Origin: Ancistrus triradiatus
Lineage: Eukaryota > Chordata > Actinopteri > Siluriformes > Loricariidae
Assembly: GCA_025084515.1 (NCBI GenBank)
Contig: JAJAGP010000754.1
Location: forward strand, 186,001 to 250,000
Length of the DNA: 64,000 bases
Direction of reading: 5' to 3'
Made by a program: the position numbers and the translations under genes. Shown in pieces: positions 20,920 through 31,486 of this stretch. The number at the start of each line of letters is the position of its first letter. The first letter of the stretch is position 1. The notes beneath the pieces were generated by a model that had not been told where the DNA came from, did not search any database, and worked only from the letters and a program-made list of their open reading frames with translations.

Positions 20920-22016
20920 CAGTGGTACCTCGGTTCTCGTCATTAATTTGTTCCAGAATGCTTGTCAAGAACCGAAACTGATAAGTAACGAGTAAATTTT
21001 TCCCAAGAAGAATAATGTACATTGAATTAATTCGTTCCAGACCCCCAGAAAATTCACACTGTATAAGGCATTAAATGTATTAATGGAGTTGTATTGTACA
21101 GGTGCTCCCTGATTTAAGAAGGGATTACATTCTGACAAATCCCTAATAAGTATCTACCATGAACCGATGAGTTTCATATAGTACAGTGGGGCAAAAAAAT
21201 ATTTAGTCAGCCACTGATTGTGCAAGTTCTCCTACTTAGAAAGATGAGAGAGGTCTGTAATTTTCATCATAGGTGCATTTCAACTAAAGGTTAAAATGAG
21301 AAAAAAAATCCAGGAAAACACATTGTACGATTTAAAAAAAAATTAATTGTAATTATGGTGGAAAATAAGTATTTGGTCAATAACAAAAGTTCAACTCAGT
21401 TCTTTGTAACATAACCTTTGTTGTCAATGACAGAGGTCAAACGTTTCCTGTCTTTACCAGGTTGGCACACACTGTAGCTGGTATTTTGGTCCATTCCTCC
21501 ATGCAGATCTCCTCTAGAGCAGTGATGTTTTGGGGCTGTTGCTGGGCAACACGGACTTTCAACTCCCTCCACAAATCTTCTGTGGGGTTGAGGGCTGGAG
21601 ACTCCAGGACCTTGAAATACTTTTTACAGAGCCACTCCTTCGTTGTCCGAGCTGGAAGACCCAGCCACGTTTTGACCTTACTGTTTAAAACACATATACA
21701 TTAACCTTCTACACAAAGCTTATTTTATAATAAAGTGTTGAAAATTTCATGTAATTTAGTGAGTAATGAATTGAACTTGAAAAGCAAAAGGAATACACTT
21801 TATTGGTAAACTTTATTGGTGAAGCTAATACTAACTGCTCAGCCTGAAAGTGATCCGGAGGTCCTTCATTTCATATTGGTTGGCTGTTTTCATCAACCAT
21901 TTTAGGTTAGTGGACACTTATTTGCACAAAGAATAATGTACTTTAGATGTAAAATGAAAGAAAAAGACTATAAAAATAGCATAGATATTCACTGAGAAAC
22001 AGCTATTATGAGACTG
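20920..22016 (+). mobile_element. Tigger/pogo-like MITE, interrupted by Tc1
   Basis: Starts after TA with CAGTGGTACCTCGGTTCTCG, the terminus of the complete copy at 39918-40789. It matches that copy through AAGCTTATTTTATAATAAAG to GAGCTATTATGAGACTGA-like sequence. A family A Tc1 fragment (21182-21672) sits inside. The right inverted repeat is replaced by a LINE 3' tail. No coding sequence is present. Confidence 0.8.
21182..21672 (-). mobile_element. Tc1-like family A, 3' fragment
   Basis: Starts TACAGTGGGGCAAAAAAATA, the family A terminus. It continues through the inverted repeat into the C-terminal transposase codons on the minus strand, with a stop near 21396. The last readable region codes for the LPAR-type segment before the second catalytic Asp. 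It is truncated at 21672 and has a small deletion in the PDLNP region. Confidence 0.9.
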
Positions 22017-22160
22017 AAGTTTTTCCTTGCCACTGTCGCCCTAGGCTTGCTCAATTTGGGATTGGACATAGATATTACAAGATAATGTAAAATTGTAAAG
22101 CTGCTTTGAGGCAATGTTCCATTGTAAAAAGCGCTATAGAAATAAATCTGACTTGACTAG
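22017..22160 (+). repeat. LINE 3' end
   Basis: Reads CCTTGCCACTGTCGCCCTAG, TTGGGATTGGACATAGATAT, AAAAAGCGCTATAGAAATAA and ends TGACTTGACT. This is the same 3' terminus as the LINE at 2555, in the opposite orientation. Confidence 0.88.
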
Positions 22161-22289
22161 GGTATAGTAAATGTGATTGATATTGGCCCAGGTAAAGACG
22201 AGTTTGGTACATTAGGGAGCTAACAACAATAGATAAGGTGATTGTGATTTAGGCATGTTTTTCTTGATTATCTACTTCACATCAAGATC

Positions 22290-22800
22290 TCTTGATCACA
22301 CCCTCCAGACATGCAGGAGTGCTTCTGCACAACCAGTTAGTATTCATTGCTCATGTTGCTTGGTCATGTAGGTCATTCTCCTCTACAACCATCTCTCTAA
22401 ATGGAGACCACTCAGGCACTTGTTCAGTCTCTTATCATCTCAAGTCTGGAGTACTTCAACTTATTCCTGGCAGGTCATCCCATGAGCGCCATCACAATTC
22501 TACAACTGCTTCAGAATGCAGCAGTAGGGCTGGTTTTCAATCTACCCATGTACTCCCACCTCACCCCATTGCAGTACACCTTTCACCCTCTCCCTGTAGC
22601 TGCTGCATCAGATTTGAAACACTGATGCGAAGGTAAAAATGGACCAGCAACCACCATTAGTTAAACACGGATTAGCACTTTGTAGGCTTATAGTCTCAGG
22701 CCGGACAAAAGACAAGTGTCAATACTCTTCTCTGAACTGGCATCCAGGTAATGAGAAAATCTTCTCTTGGCTGTTTGAATGGCTCTTGAAGACCAAGCTT
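22290..22800 (+). pseudogene. LINE (L2/CR1-type) reverse transcriptase C-terminus
   Basis: The translation holds TQALVQSLIISSLEYFN, then ITILQLLQNAAVGLVF and HPLPVAA. These are degenerate forms of the conserved LINE block LVQ..I.SRLDYCNSLL.G.P...LQLIQNAAARL....HWLPV. Frames shift at least twice. The catalytic palm is absent. Confidence 0.8.
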
Positions 22801-22817
22801 CTCATTTAGAACCTAGA

Positions 22818-22933
22818 GTAGTGCTTGAAAGTTTGTGAACCCCTGAGAATTCGCTATATTTCTGCACAAATATAATCATCATTTTCAAAGAAGTCGTGAA
22901 AGTAGATAAAGAGAACATGATTCAACAAATGAG
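22818..22933 (+). mobile_element. Tc1-like family X, left terminal fragment
   Basis: GTAGTGCTTGAAAGTTTGTG continues for about 115 bp of the family X inverted repeat to ACAAATGAG. The matching right-end fragment lies at 24367-24443, beyond the family Y element that occupies the space between. Confidence 0.82.
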
Positions 22934-24366
22934 GACCGGATAAACTTCATTGTTTTTTTGCAAATATTCACTCATTTTGAATGTGATGCCTGCAACACGT
23001 TCCAAAACAGTTGGGACGGGGCAGCAAAAGACTGGGAAAGTTGAGAAATGCCCAAAAGACACCTGTTTGGAACATTTCACAGGTAAACAGGTCCATTGAA
23101 AACAGGTGAGTGTCATGATTGGGTATAAAGGTAACATTCACGAAAAGCTCAGTCTTTCACAAGCAAAGATGGGGTGAGGTTCACCACTTTGTGAACAACT
23201 GCGTGAGCAAATAGTCCAACAGTTTAAGAATAACATTTCTCAACATGCAGTTAGAAGGAATTTAGGGACTTCATCATCTACAGTCCATAATATCATTAAA
23301 AGATTCAGAGAATCTGGAGAAATCTCTGCAAGTAAGCGGTAATCCCGAAAACCATTTTGACCTTTGATCCCTCAGGCGGCACTGCATTAAAAACCGACAT
23401 CATTCTGTAGCGGATATTACCACATGGGCTGAGGAACACCTCAGAAAACCACTGTCAGTGAACACAGTTCGTCGCTCCATCCACAAGTGCAAGTTAAAAC
23501 TCTACCAAGCAAAGCGAAAGCCTTATATCAACACCACCCAGAAACCCCGCCAGCTTCTCTGGGCCTGAGCTCATTGAGATGGACTAACGCAAAGTGGTAA
23601 AGCATCCTGTGGTCTGACGAGTCCACATTTCAGATTGTTTTAGGAACCCACGAACGTCGTGTCCTCCGGGCCAAAGAGGAAAAGGACTGTCCGGATTGTT
23701 ATCAGTGCTAAGTTCAAAAGTCAGCATCTCTGATGGTATGGGGATGTGTTAGTGCTCATGGCATGGCTAACTTGCACATCTGTGAAGGCACCATTAATGC
23801 TGAAAGGTTCATACAGGTTTTGGAGCAACATATGCTGCCATCCAAGCAACGACTTCCCTGCTTATTTCAGCAAGACAATGCCAAGCCACATTCTGCACAT
23901 GTTACAACAGGGTGGCATTGTAGTAAAAGAGTGCGGGTACTAGACTGGCCTGCCTGCAGCCCAGACCTGTCTCCCATTGAAAATGTGTAGTGCATTACGG
24001 AGTGCAAAATACGATTGAGCTAATGAAGCTGTACATTAAGCAAGAATGGAAAATAATTCCACCTAGAAATCCACCTCTTCAACGTTTAGTGTCCTCAGTT
24101 CCCAAATGCTTAGTGAGTCTTGTTAAAAGGAAAGGTGATGTAACGCAGTGCTAAACATGCACCTGTCCAAACTGTTTTGAAACGTGTTGCAGGCATCACA
24201 TTCAAAATGAGTGAATATTTGCAAAAATCAACAAAGTTTATCCGTTTGAACATTAAATGTCTTGTCTTTGTAGTGTATTCAATTGGATATGTGTTGATAA
24301 AGATTTGAAAATCACTGTATTCTGTTTTTATTTATGTTTTACAACTTCATTGAAATTGGGGTTGTA
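22934..24366 (+). mobile_element. Tc1-like transposon, family Y, nearly complete
   Basis: The terminal region AATATTCACTCATTTTGAAT, then GCAACACGTTCCAAAACAG at the left, is mirrored at 24170-24240. The right end continues to GAAATTGGGGTTGTA. The outermost part of the left inverted repeat is missing. A decayed transposase runs through the middle. It lies between two ends of a family X element. Confidence 0.87.
23169..24155 (+). pseudogene. Tc1 transposase (family Y), multiply mutated
   Basis: Starts at ATG 23169 and ends at TAA 24153. That is 987 bp, close to the usual length of about 330 codons. Recognisable blocks include RFRESGEIS, LRRHCIKNRHHS-like sequence, a WSDEST-type first catalytic block, MVWGCVSAHG, FQQDNAKPHSAH with the second Asp, and WPACSPDLSPIENV with the Glu. 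Stops and frameshifts interrupt it, including a TGA two codons after the start. It is not functional. Confidence 0.87.
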
Positions 24367-24443
24367 TAATTTTTTTGTCTGATTTGAGTAATTGGTTTCT
24401 CTCTATGTACTTTTACAACTTGTTTAAAAATCAGATGATGCAT
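24367..24443 (-). mobile_element. Tc1-like family X, right terminal fragment
   Basis: TTTTTTGTCTGATTTGAG and CTCTCTATGTACTTTTACAA match the inner part of the family X right inverted repeat. It is cut at a TA by the next family A element. Confidence 0.75.
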
Positions 24444-24657
24444 ACAGTGGGGCAAAAGTATTTAGTCAGCCACTGATTGTGCAAGTTCTCCTACTTAGAA
24501 AAATGAGAGAGGTCTGTAATTTTTCATCATAGGTACACTTCAAATATGAGAGACAAAATGAGAAAAAAATCCACAAAATCACATTGTACGATTTTTAAAG
24601 AATTTAATTGTAAATTACAGAGGAAAATAAGTATTTGGTCCATAAATTTGGTTCAAC

Positions 24658-25374
24658 TCAATACTTTGTAACATAACCTTTGATGGCAATGACAGAGGTC
24701 AAACATTTCCTGTTAGTCTTCACCAGGTTTGCACACACTGTAGCTGGTATTTTGGCCCATTCCTCCATGCAGATCTCCTCTAGAGCAGTGATGTTTTGGG
24801 GAAACACAGACTTTCAACTCCCTCCACAAATTCTATGGGGTTGAGGTCTGGAAACTGGCTAGGCCATTCCAGGACCTTGAAATGCTTTTTACGGAGTCAC
24901 TCCTTTGTTGCCCGAGCGGTGTGTTTGGGATCATTGTCATGCTGGAAGACCCAGCCACGTTCCATCTTCAATGCTCTCACTGATGGAAGGGGGTTTTGGC
25001 TTAAAATCTCATGATTAACACAGATCAGTCGTCCTGTCCCCTTTGCAGAAAAACAGCCCCAAAGCATGATGTTTCCACCCCCATACTACCTCACAGTAGG
25101 TATGGTGCAACTCAGCATTCTTCTAACTCCAAACACGATGAGTTGAGTGTTTCCCAAAAAGTTCTATTTTGGTTTCATCTGACTACATGATATTCTCCCA
25201 ATCTTCTTCTGGATCATCCATATGCTCTCTGGCAAACTTCAGATGGGCCTGGACATGTACTGGCTTAAGCAGGCAGACACGCCTGGCACTGCAGGATATG
25301 AGTCCCTCTCGGCGTAGTGTGTTACTGATGGTAGCTTTTGTTACTTTGATCCCAGCTCTCTGCAGGTCATTCTA
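24658..25374 (-). pseudogene. Tc1 transposase remnant (family A)
   Basis: On the minus strand, coding from the ISNTL region through LRREGLISC-like, EDWENIM, a damaged first catalytic block and QHDNDPKHT to the stop near 24658. About the first 100 codons are missing, replaced by the hAT-like segment. Several small deletions break the frame, including one around KFAREH and one near ATKEW. Confidence 0.85.
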
Positions 25375-25455
25375 GGGCTGCAACAACGAATCGATAAAAT
25401 CGATAATAATCGATTATTAAAAGTGTCGACAACGAATTTCATCACAATTTCACTT
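25374..25455. mobile_element. hAT-like terminal fragment
   Basis: TAGGGCTGCAACAACGAATC, then GATAATAATCGATTATTA, is the characteristic terminal sequence of a widespread teleost hAT family with ATCGATTA motifs. Only about 80 bp is present, replacing part of the Tc1 element. Confidence 0.65.
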
Positions 25456-25639
25456 ATCTTGGAGGACAGAAGAGCTTCCTAAAGAAGAAGTTACAGGTCT
25501 GGGAGAGTGAAAAATCTTGCTTGTTTGTGGGTTACCAAATACTTATTTTCCACCATGATTTTTAAGTGATAGTTGAAGTGTACCTATGATGAAAATTACA
25601 GACCTCTCTCATTTTTCTAAGTAGCAGAACTTGTACATA

Positions 25640-26495
25640 TATATGTGCGTGTGCATATTTGCTGAGAAGAATTTCTGCTGCCTTTTTTCCAGAAAAAACT
25701 CTTTTTAAAATCAAGTCAGGTCTTGCAGCTGAGATTTGGGTCAATTTTTTAAATTTGTTTCATTTTTAATTTGTATGTATTCCCAAGTGTCTTTTATTTA
25801 CACAGTGTAATTCAGTGTAGTGTTAGAAAGAGGACAACAGCAGGAACAAAAGTTTTTACCTTATAAAGATGCAGAACACTGACTGTACTGATATACCGAC
25901 TATACTGATAAACGCTCTACTTAAATCTCCTCCCTCCGGCTCATACACAAAATTTGCAGTTTTACACACAACACAAAATACAAAGATGTTGCCTGTTACA
26001 AATACATTGGGTTTCATTCTGGTCCAAAACTAATTATCTAACTGGTGTAATTAGAACTGGATCGTGATACACAAATACCAATTTCAGACTGTCTAGACAC
26101 ACAACAAAAGCTGCAATGTGGTAAAAATTTTACTGACTGAATTAGATCAAATGGCAAATGGTTAATTAGAGATTAATTACTCATTATGTTGGATAATGCT
26201 TAATCCTTAGAGGTTCGCAATCACATTAGTGTGGTCTTATTCCCACAAAACCGACATCATTCTAAATGACCTGATCAACTTCTTCTGAAAGTGCTGGCCT
26301 TAAAGTTCAGTATGTACTTTGTCTGGTGTTGAAGGACCACAAAGAAATAGAGACACTGTATAGCCAAGCAGTTATTAATAATCATACACGTTAAGATTTT
26401 ATCTTTTATCTATTTGAATATTTTAACAATCTTGCATATACTTTAAACCCTCAAACTGCTTTGTGTTGGTGGTTTCTGAGTAAAGCTAAAACATA
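25640..26495. other. No recognised repeat or gene
   Basis: AT-rich DNA. The segment 26140-26240 contains TAAT-rich motifs (GGTTAATTAGAGATTAATTA) of the kind seen in conserved enhancers. This is only suggestive. Confidence 0.4.
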
Positions 26496-26740
26496 CAAAA
26501 AGTCTTAGACCAACATTAGATTTGTTGTTTTACCAATTATATAATGACCATATATAACATGTTGTTGATGAGTGGACCCAAAAAATGTCAAACTTGGATT
26601 CTTCACTCCGTAATACTCTTTTCCATTGATCTTCATTCCAATATTTGTGAGCATTAGCAGATATCCACCTCTTCACCCAGTTCCACCCAGTTAATCCTTC
26701 ATACAGAGGTCCTGTATTTTGTAGTTGGAAAAAGGAACGT
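26496..26740 (-). mobile_element. Tc1-like family D fragment
   Basis: AAAAGTCTTAGACCAACATT and GACCATATATAAC match the family D end. The minus strand then gives the EDQWKRV block and a decayed SEESKFD block that stands for the first catalytic Asp region. The other end is missing. Confidence 0.8.
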
Positions 26741-27330
26741 GTGATTTTTTTTATGTTGATAAACAAACACAAGGAACTCCAGAGGGATTTATTACTTATA
26801 AACCTAAAATGAAAGAACCCAAGATAAAAAATACCCAAGCCCTCGATGTAAAGGGAGTCCAATGATAAAAGCAAAATCAGTCCCAAATAGCTGAGCCATA
26901 GAGTCATGAACCAGAACTCAAACGTTCTGAACTTGATCAAGGGCTGGATTGAAGATGAGGTGCAGGTGTAAACACACAGGTGTTGGAGACGTGTTAAGAT
27001 TAGAGAGCACTGAGTGTGTTCGGGATGCCTCAGATGTTACACACACAGACACTTTCATGTTCTCCATTTAGGAATGGTAAATATTTCTTTCTGTAGGTGT
27101 CACACACACATGCACACACATGAGAGCGAGCAAGAAAGAGAGGGGATGAAAGTTTCCTGCACTATGTCAAGCTACATCACTAAGTCTTAGTGTTCATTAG
27201 TAATAATGATGTTTTGAAAATGCCAGAACTGTTACAGTATTGTACAAAAGTATTAGGCCAACATTAGATTCGATCTACCATTGTTTTATCAGTCTCTTTA
27301 GTATAACACAGCTGGAAAATACAGGAAATT

Positions 27331-27525
27331 TTACATTTACATTTACAGCATTTAGCAGACACCCTTATCCAGAGCGACTTACAATTGGTACAGTCTTACA
27401 AGCCAAGCAACTGTGGGTTAAGGGTCTTGCTCAAGGACCAAACAGTGGCAGCTTGGCAGAGGTGGGATTTGAACCCTGGACCTTCTGGTCCAGAGTCCAG
27501 TACCTTAATCGCTAGGCTACCACAG
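27331..27525 (-). repeat. tRNA-derived SINE, complete
   Basis: Plus-strand reading begins with the tail complement TTACATTTACATTTACAGCA, then GCGACTTACAATTGGTACAG. It ends with the head complement: GGGATTTGAACCCTGGACC (B-box) and CGCTAGGCTACCACAG (A-box region). It is the best-preserved copy of this SINE in the window. Confidence 0.92.
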
Positions 27526-27790
27526 TCATCGGGATTCCAATTAGAATCTTTTACAGTCTGAAGAAGCTTGATCAGGAATTGTTTTTTTGGAAGGGTAACA
27601 GCCAAGAAATCATTTTTAGAAAGGGAGTAGGGTGAAAAGGCCAAGAAATGCTAAAGCTCACAAAGATTGGAATGAAGATCAGTGGAAAAGAGTATAACGG
27701 CCTGAAATCAAAGTTCATGTTATACAGTATATGGTCATTATATCCTTGCTAAAATATATTATATTGCTAAATATATATTATACCAATATA

Positions 27791-27863
27791 TTTGTAAAGC
27801 TGCTTTGAGACAATGCTGTGTTGTAAAAAGCACTAAATGAATAAATTTGACTCGACTTGACTT
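27791..27863 (+). repeat. LINE 3' terminal fragment
   Basis: TTTGTAAAGCTGCTTTGAGA, AAAAAGCACTAAATGAATAA and TGACTCGACTTGACTT match the 3' terminus of the L2-type LINE. It is inserted within the family D element. Confidence 0.85.
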
Positions 27864-27910
27864 AAAACAGCAGGTCTAATAGTGGTCAGAGACTTTTGCC
27901 CAGTACTGTA

Positions 27911-28687
27911 GGCCCTCTTTAACTGAATAATAATAGTTTATGTAATTATGTGTAATTATGTGATTGTGTAAGTACGTAGATTCTAATGAGATTTGATTAT
28001 ACCTGCTCCACTGCTGCTCCTAAACGTAGATAATCTATCCTGCAAATGCCCTGTGTCAAAAAGTCATCTTTAGAAGTCTGCTATCCAAAAGAGTTTGAGA
28101 GTCAGTCTCAGAGAAGGCTGTCCAAGGTGAAGAGAGGAGAAGCAATAGGTAGGAGAACAATAAGAGCAGTAATAAAGGTGGGCCAGTATGTCATACTCCA
28201 TGCCAGTACACTGACAGATATGGTCTCATCCATGGTAACATGGAAAGCTGAGCTGGGATACGCAACACATAATGAACGGCTTCTAGTGGGAATATGCCCA
28301 GGGTTATGCTGACAGAAGAAGGGAAAGCGACTGTTATAAAGAACTCATACTATTCCTTGACCTGCACAGAGGAGAAAATGCCAATCTTACTCAAAGCAGA
28401 GCCAGGTTTCTAGCAGCAAAGGCGTGTGCTATCAGTGCAGTTTGTGCAGTTTGCAGTGGAGGTGAGAATAGAGAGGTGGATGCTGACAGGAGGGCAGTCT
28501 GAATGACTGATAAAGATGGTGAAGCAAGAAGTGGACACAAAGGCAGAGCAGCAGTGGGCGAATGAAAATTGCCGGGGATTAATTCACACCAAGTTCACAC
28601 AGTCTATCAGTTAATCCTGATGAACCCTTTTTGGGGCATTAGAAACATAAATAGGTTTCTATTTAAGTCAAGAAATAAATAATACAT
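27911..28687. other. No recognised gene
   Basis: An open frame at 28046-28312 (88 codons) overlaps this stretch. It has no recognisable domain and no splice or promoter context, so I do not call it. No repeat family is recognised. Confidence 0.45.
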
Positions 28688-28822
28688 TTCTATTCTCTTT
28701 GTGATGAATTGGCACCCAGTCTGGGGTTGGTTCCTGCCAAGCGTTGCTACTTAGGTCCCAGCTCCCCACGACCCTGAATTGGATTAAGCATGTGTAAAAA
28801 TGAAATGAATGAATAATTAATA
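28688..28822 (+). repeat. DANA/HE1-like SINE tail
   Basis: GTGATGAATTGGCACCCAGT, GGTTGGTTCCTGCCAAGCG and CACGACCCTGAATTGGATTA, followed by GAAATGAATGAATAA, form the 3' part of a teleost DANA-like SINE. Confidence 0.75.
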
Positions 28823-29264
28823 TTTTATATAAGGCTGAATTAATTTTTGGTATCATTTACAGATTTACTCGGATGTTGCATATACATAAAGACTTTAAAA
28901 AAGAGAGAATTGAACCCAAGCTCTGTGTTCTGACGTTTAGCTCCGCTCTAATTTTGCTTAGCCTTGTGCTTTTTCTTGAGAAACATCTCTTTGTATGACA
29001 CCACAGACCTCAAAATTGGCCCCCACACTGAAGCTTAATTAGCTAGAGAAACAGATCTTTCATTTTCTCCTGTAAATAGACCATGGAAATAAAATCCCAT
29101 TACCCTTAAGGCACTGGGAATTCAAAACATATGTTTTCAAGGGTTTCATCTTTTCCCACACCACTGAATGTAAGCTTTTTGTACCCTTTCTGATTCTTCC
29201 TAATAGATGTCACCATTACATACTGGTTAGGCAATGGGGGCTCTGGTAATCACCGAAGAACCCC
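28823..29264. other. No recognised repeat
   Basis: Sequence of mixed composition without a recognised repeat. The stretch 28900-29170 is a possible conserved non-coding block. Confidence 0.35.
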
Positions 29265-29612
29265 AGCATGAGTGTACGTGTGTTCTAGACAGGGTGCCAG
29301 TTCATCACAGGGGTAGGTTAGGGTCACTTTTGTAGTGAATTCCCTTTCTCAAGCACAGCAAATTGTGCCAGTGTGATGCCTGACCCATCCGATAGGCTAG
29401 CTTGTTGGACTGCTTTTGGACTTGTTTTAAATTTTATTATTTGTGTCAAAGTGGGTCATGTCACAGCTCCAAAGACCGTACTTGTTCTCTGGGCACATCT
29501 GTCCTGGACTGGCATCCTATCCATGGGGTGGTCCTGCCTTACTCGCTGTGCTGCTAGTTTGTACTGCCCATGACTTGAATTAAGTGGGTATGGAAAGTGA
29601 GTGGGCGAGTTA
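29265..29612 (+). repeat. DANA/HE1-like SINE fragments
   Basis: CAGGGTGCCAGTTCATCACA (minus sense) lies at 29291. CTGGACTGGCATCCTATCCA with GGTGGTCCTGCCTTACTCGC (plus sense) lies near 29504. They are two decayed SINE tail pieces in opposite orientation, separated by unassigned DNA. Confidence 0.55.
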
Positions 29613-30024
29613 TCAGTGATAGATAATCGGCTCCTTATAGGACACCAAGATAAATAGAACTGACACTTACAGTACTGCTACCATTAGGTAAGATATCATG
29701 AGCATATATTATTATTTATCAGTCTATTCATTAGAGTACAACCAAATAATACTGGAAATGTGTATGTAGTATTAAAAAACTGAAAAACATCTAAATGAAC
29801 AGCTTCAGCAATGTACAGTGGTGCTTGAAAGTTTGTGAACTTTAGAAATTTCTAGATTTCTGCATAAATATGACCTAAAACATCATCAGATTTTCACACA
29901 AGTCCTAAAAGTAGATAAAGAGAACCCAGTTAAGTAAATGAGACAAAAATATTATACTTAGTCATTTATTTATTGAGGAAAATGATCCAATATTACATAT
30001 TTAGTGAGTGGCCCCAAAAATATT

Positions 30025-30250
30025 GTGAACCTTTTGCTTTCAGTATCTGGTGTGACTCCCCCCTGTGCAGCAATAACTGCAAGCTAAAAAAAACGTTTCC
30101 TGTAACTGTTGATCAGTCCCTGCTGCAACACCGGCTTGGAGAAATATGTGAACCTTTGCTTTCAGTATCTGGTGTGACTCCCCTGTGCAGCAATAACTGC
30201 AGCTAAACGTTTCCTGTAACTGTTGATCAGTCCTGCACACCGGCTTGGAG
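30025..30250. repeat. 123-bp tandem duplication inside Tc1
   Basis: GTGAACCTTTTGCTTTCAGT-type sequence starts at 30025 and again at 30148. Both copies continue through AGTATCTGGTGTGACTCCC and CTGTTGATCAGTCC. The duplicated segment covers the transposase stop codon and the last codons (SHTRY). Confidence 0.92.
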
Positions 30251-31166
30251 GAATTTTAGCCCATTTCTCCGTACAGAACAGCTTCAGCTCTGGGATGTTG
30301 GTGGGTTTCCTCACATTAGCTGCTCATTTCAGGTCCTTCCACAACATTTCCATTGGATTAAGGTCAGGACTTTGACTTGGCCATTCCAAAACATGATCTT
30401 TATTCTTCTTTAACCATTCTTTGGTAGGACGGCTTGTGTGCTTAGGGTCGTTGTCTTGCTGCATGACTCACTTTCTCTTGAGATTCAGTTCATGGACAGA
30501 TGTCCTGACATTTTCCTTTAGAATTCTCTAATCATTGTTCCATCAATGATGGCAAGCCATCCTGGCCCAGATGCGACACAACAGGTCCAAACCATGATAC
30601 TACCACCACGATGTTTCACAGAGGGGATAAGGTTCTTATGCTGAAATGCAGTGTTTTCCTTTCTCCAAACATAACGCTTTTCTTTTAAACCAAAAAGTTC
30701 TATTTTGGTCTCATCCATCCACAAAACATTCTTCCAATAGCCTTCTGGCCTGTCCACGTGATCTTTAGCAAACTGCAGAGCAGCAATGTTCATTTTAGAG
30801 AGCAGTGGCTTTCTCCTTGCAACCCTGCCATGAATACCATTGTTCTTCAGTGTTCTTCTGATGGTGGACTCATGAACATTAACATTAGCCAATGTGAGAG
30901 AGGCCTTCAGTTGCTTAGAAGTTACCCTGGGGTCCTTTTTCACCTCGGCAAGTATTACACGTCTTGCTATTGGAGTGATTTTTGTTGGTTGACCACTCCT
31001 GGGGAGGGTAACAATGGTCTTGAATTTCTTTCATTTGTACACAATCTGTCTGACTGTGGATTGGTGGAGTCCAAACTCTTCAGATGGTTTTCTAACCTTT
31101 TCCGGCCTGATGAGCATCAACAACTCTTTTTCTGATGTCCTTGGAAATCTCCTTTGTTCGTACCAT
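30162..31166 (-). pseudogene. Tc1 transposase (family X), frameshifted
   Basis: Minus strand, ATG at 31164-31166 and stop at 30162-30164, about 335 codons in length. The start reads MVRTKEIS-like. The HTH block HQSTVRQIVYK is at the end of one frame. A clean 141-codon frame (30518-30943) covers KKDPRVTSKQLK, HESTIRRTL, WMDETKIELFG with the first catalytic Asp, and KHRGGSIMVW. A deletion after IIDGTM breaks it. The DND and NPIE regions follow in other frames. About four lesions separate it from a functional gene. Confidence 0.92.
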
Positions 31167-31486
31167 GATGAACTTGAACAAACGTGTTGTGAAGAGCAGA
31201 CTTTGATAGATCCCTGTTCTTTAAATACAACAGGGTGGCCACTCCCACCTGATTTCACCTTCAAATGAACTGCTAATCCTAGAGGTTCGCATATTTTTGC
31301 CACTCACTAAAATGTAATATTGGATCATTTTCCTCAATAAATAAATGACCAAGTATAATATTATTGTCTCATTTGTTTAACTGGGTTCTCTTTATCTACT
31401 TTTAGGACTTTAGAATGTTTTAGGTCATATTTATGCAGAAATATAGAAAATTCTAAAGCATTCACAAACTTTCAAGCACCACTGTA

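Larger units (their letters stand above)
24445..25634 (-). mobile_element. Tc1-like transposon, family A, with hAT-like insertion
   Basis: Starts CAGTGGGGCAAAAGTATTTA after a TA. It carries the inverted repeat, most of the transposase on the minus strand, then a short foreign segment (25374-25455), and then the 5' UTR side and inner part of the opposite inverted repeat. The outer right terminus is lost. It inserted into the family X right end. Confidence 0.9.
27233..27910 (+). mobile_element. Tc1-like family D, with SINE and LINE insertions
   Basis: Both ends are present: TACAGTATTGTACAAAAGTA at the left and TTTTGCCCAGTACTGTA at the right. Between are short transposase remnants (the WNEDQWKRV block), a SINE (27331-27525) and a LINE tail (27791-27863). 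The coding capacity is gone. It is a short deletion derivative like 4553 and 32166. Confidence 0.87.
29816..31484 (-). mobile_element. Tc1-like transposon, family X, near full length
   Basis: Both terminal repeats are present: CAGTGGTGCTTGAAAGTTTG at the left and CACAAACTTTCAAGCACCAC at the right. They are flanked by the TA duplications at 29814-29815 and 31485-31486. Length is 1669 bp. The transposase lies on the minus strand. A 123-bp tandem duplication (30025-30250) covers the end of the gene. This is the most complete element in the window, though its gene is damaged. Confidence 0.95.

Noticed and set aside
20920..22016. Treating 20920-22160 as one element with the LINE tail as its right end
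   Set aside because: The complete copy at 39918 continues differently at that point, so the LINE tail is a separate piece.
28046..28312. 88-codon frame as a possible gene
   Set aside because: No domain, splice or promoter support, and no evidence of codon selection.
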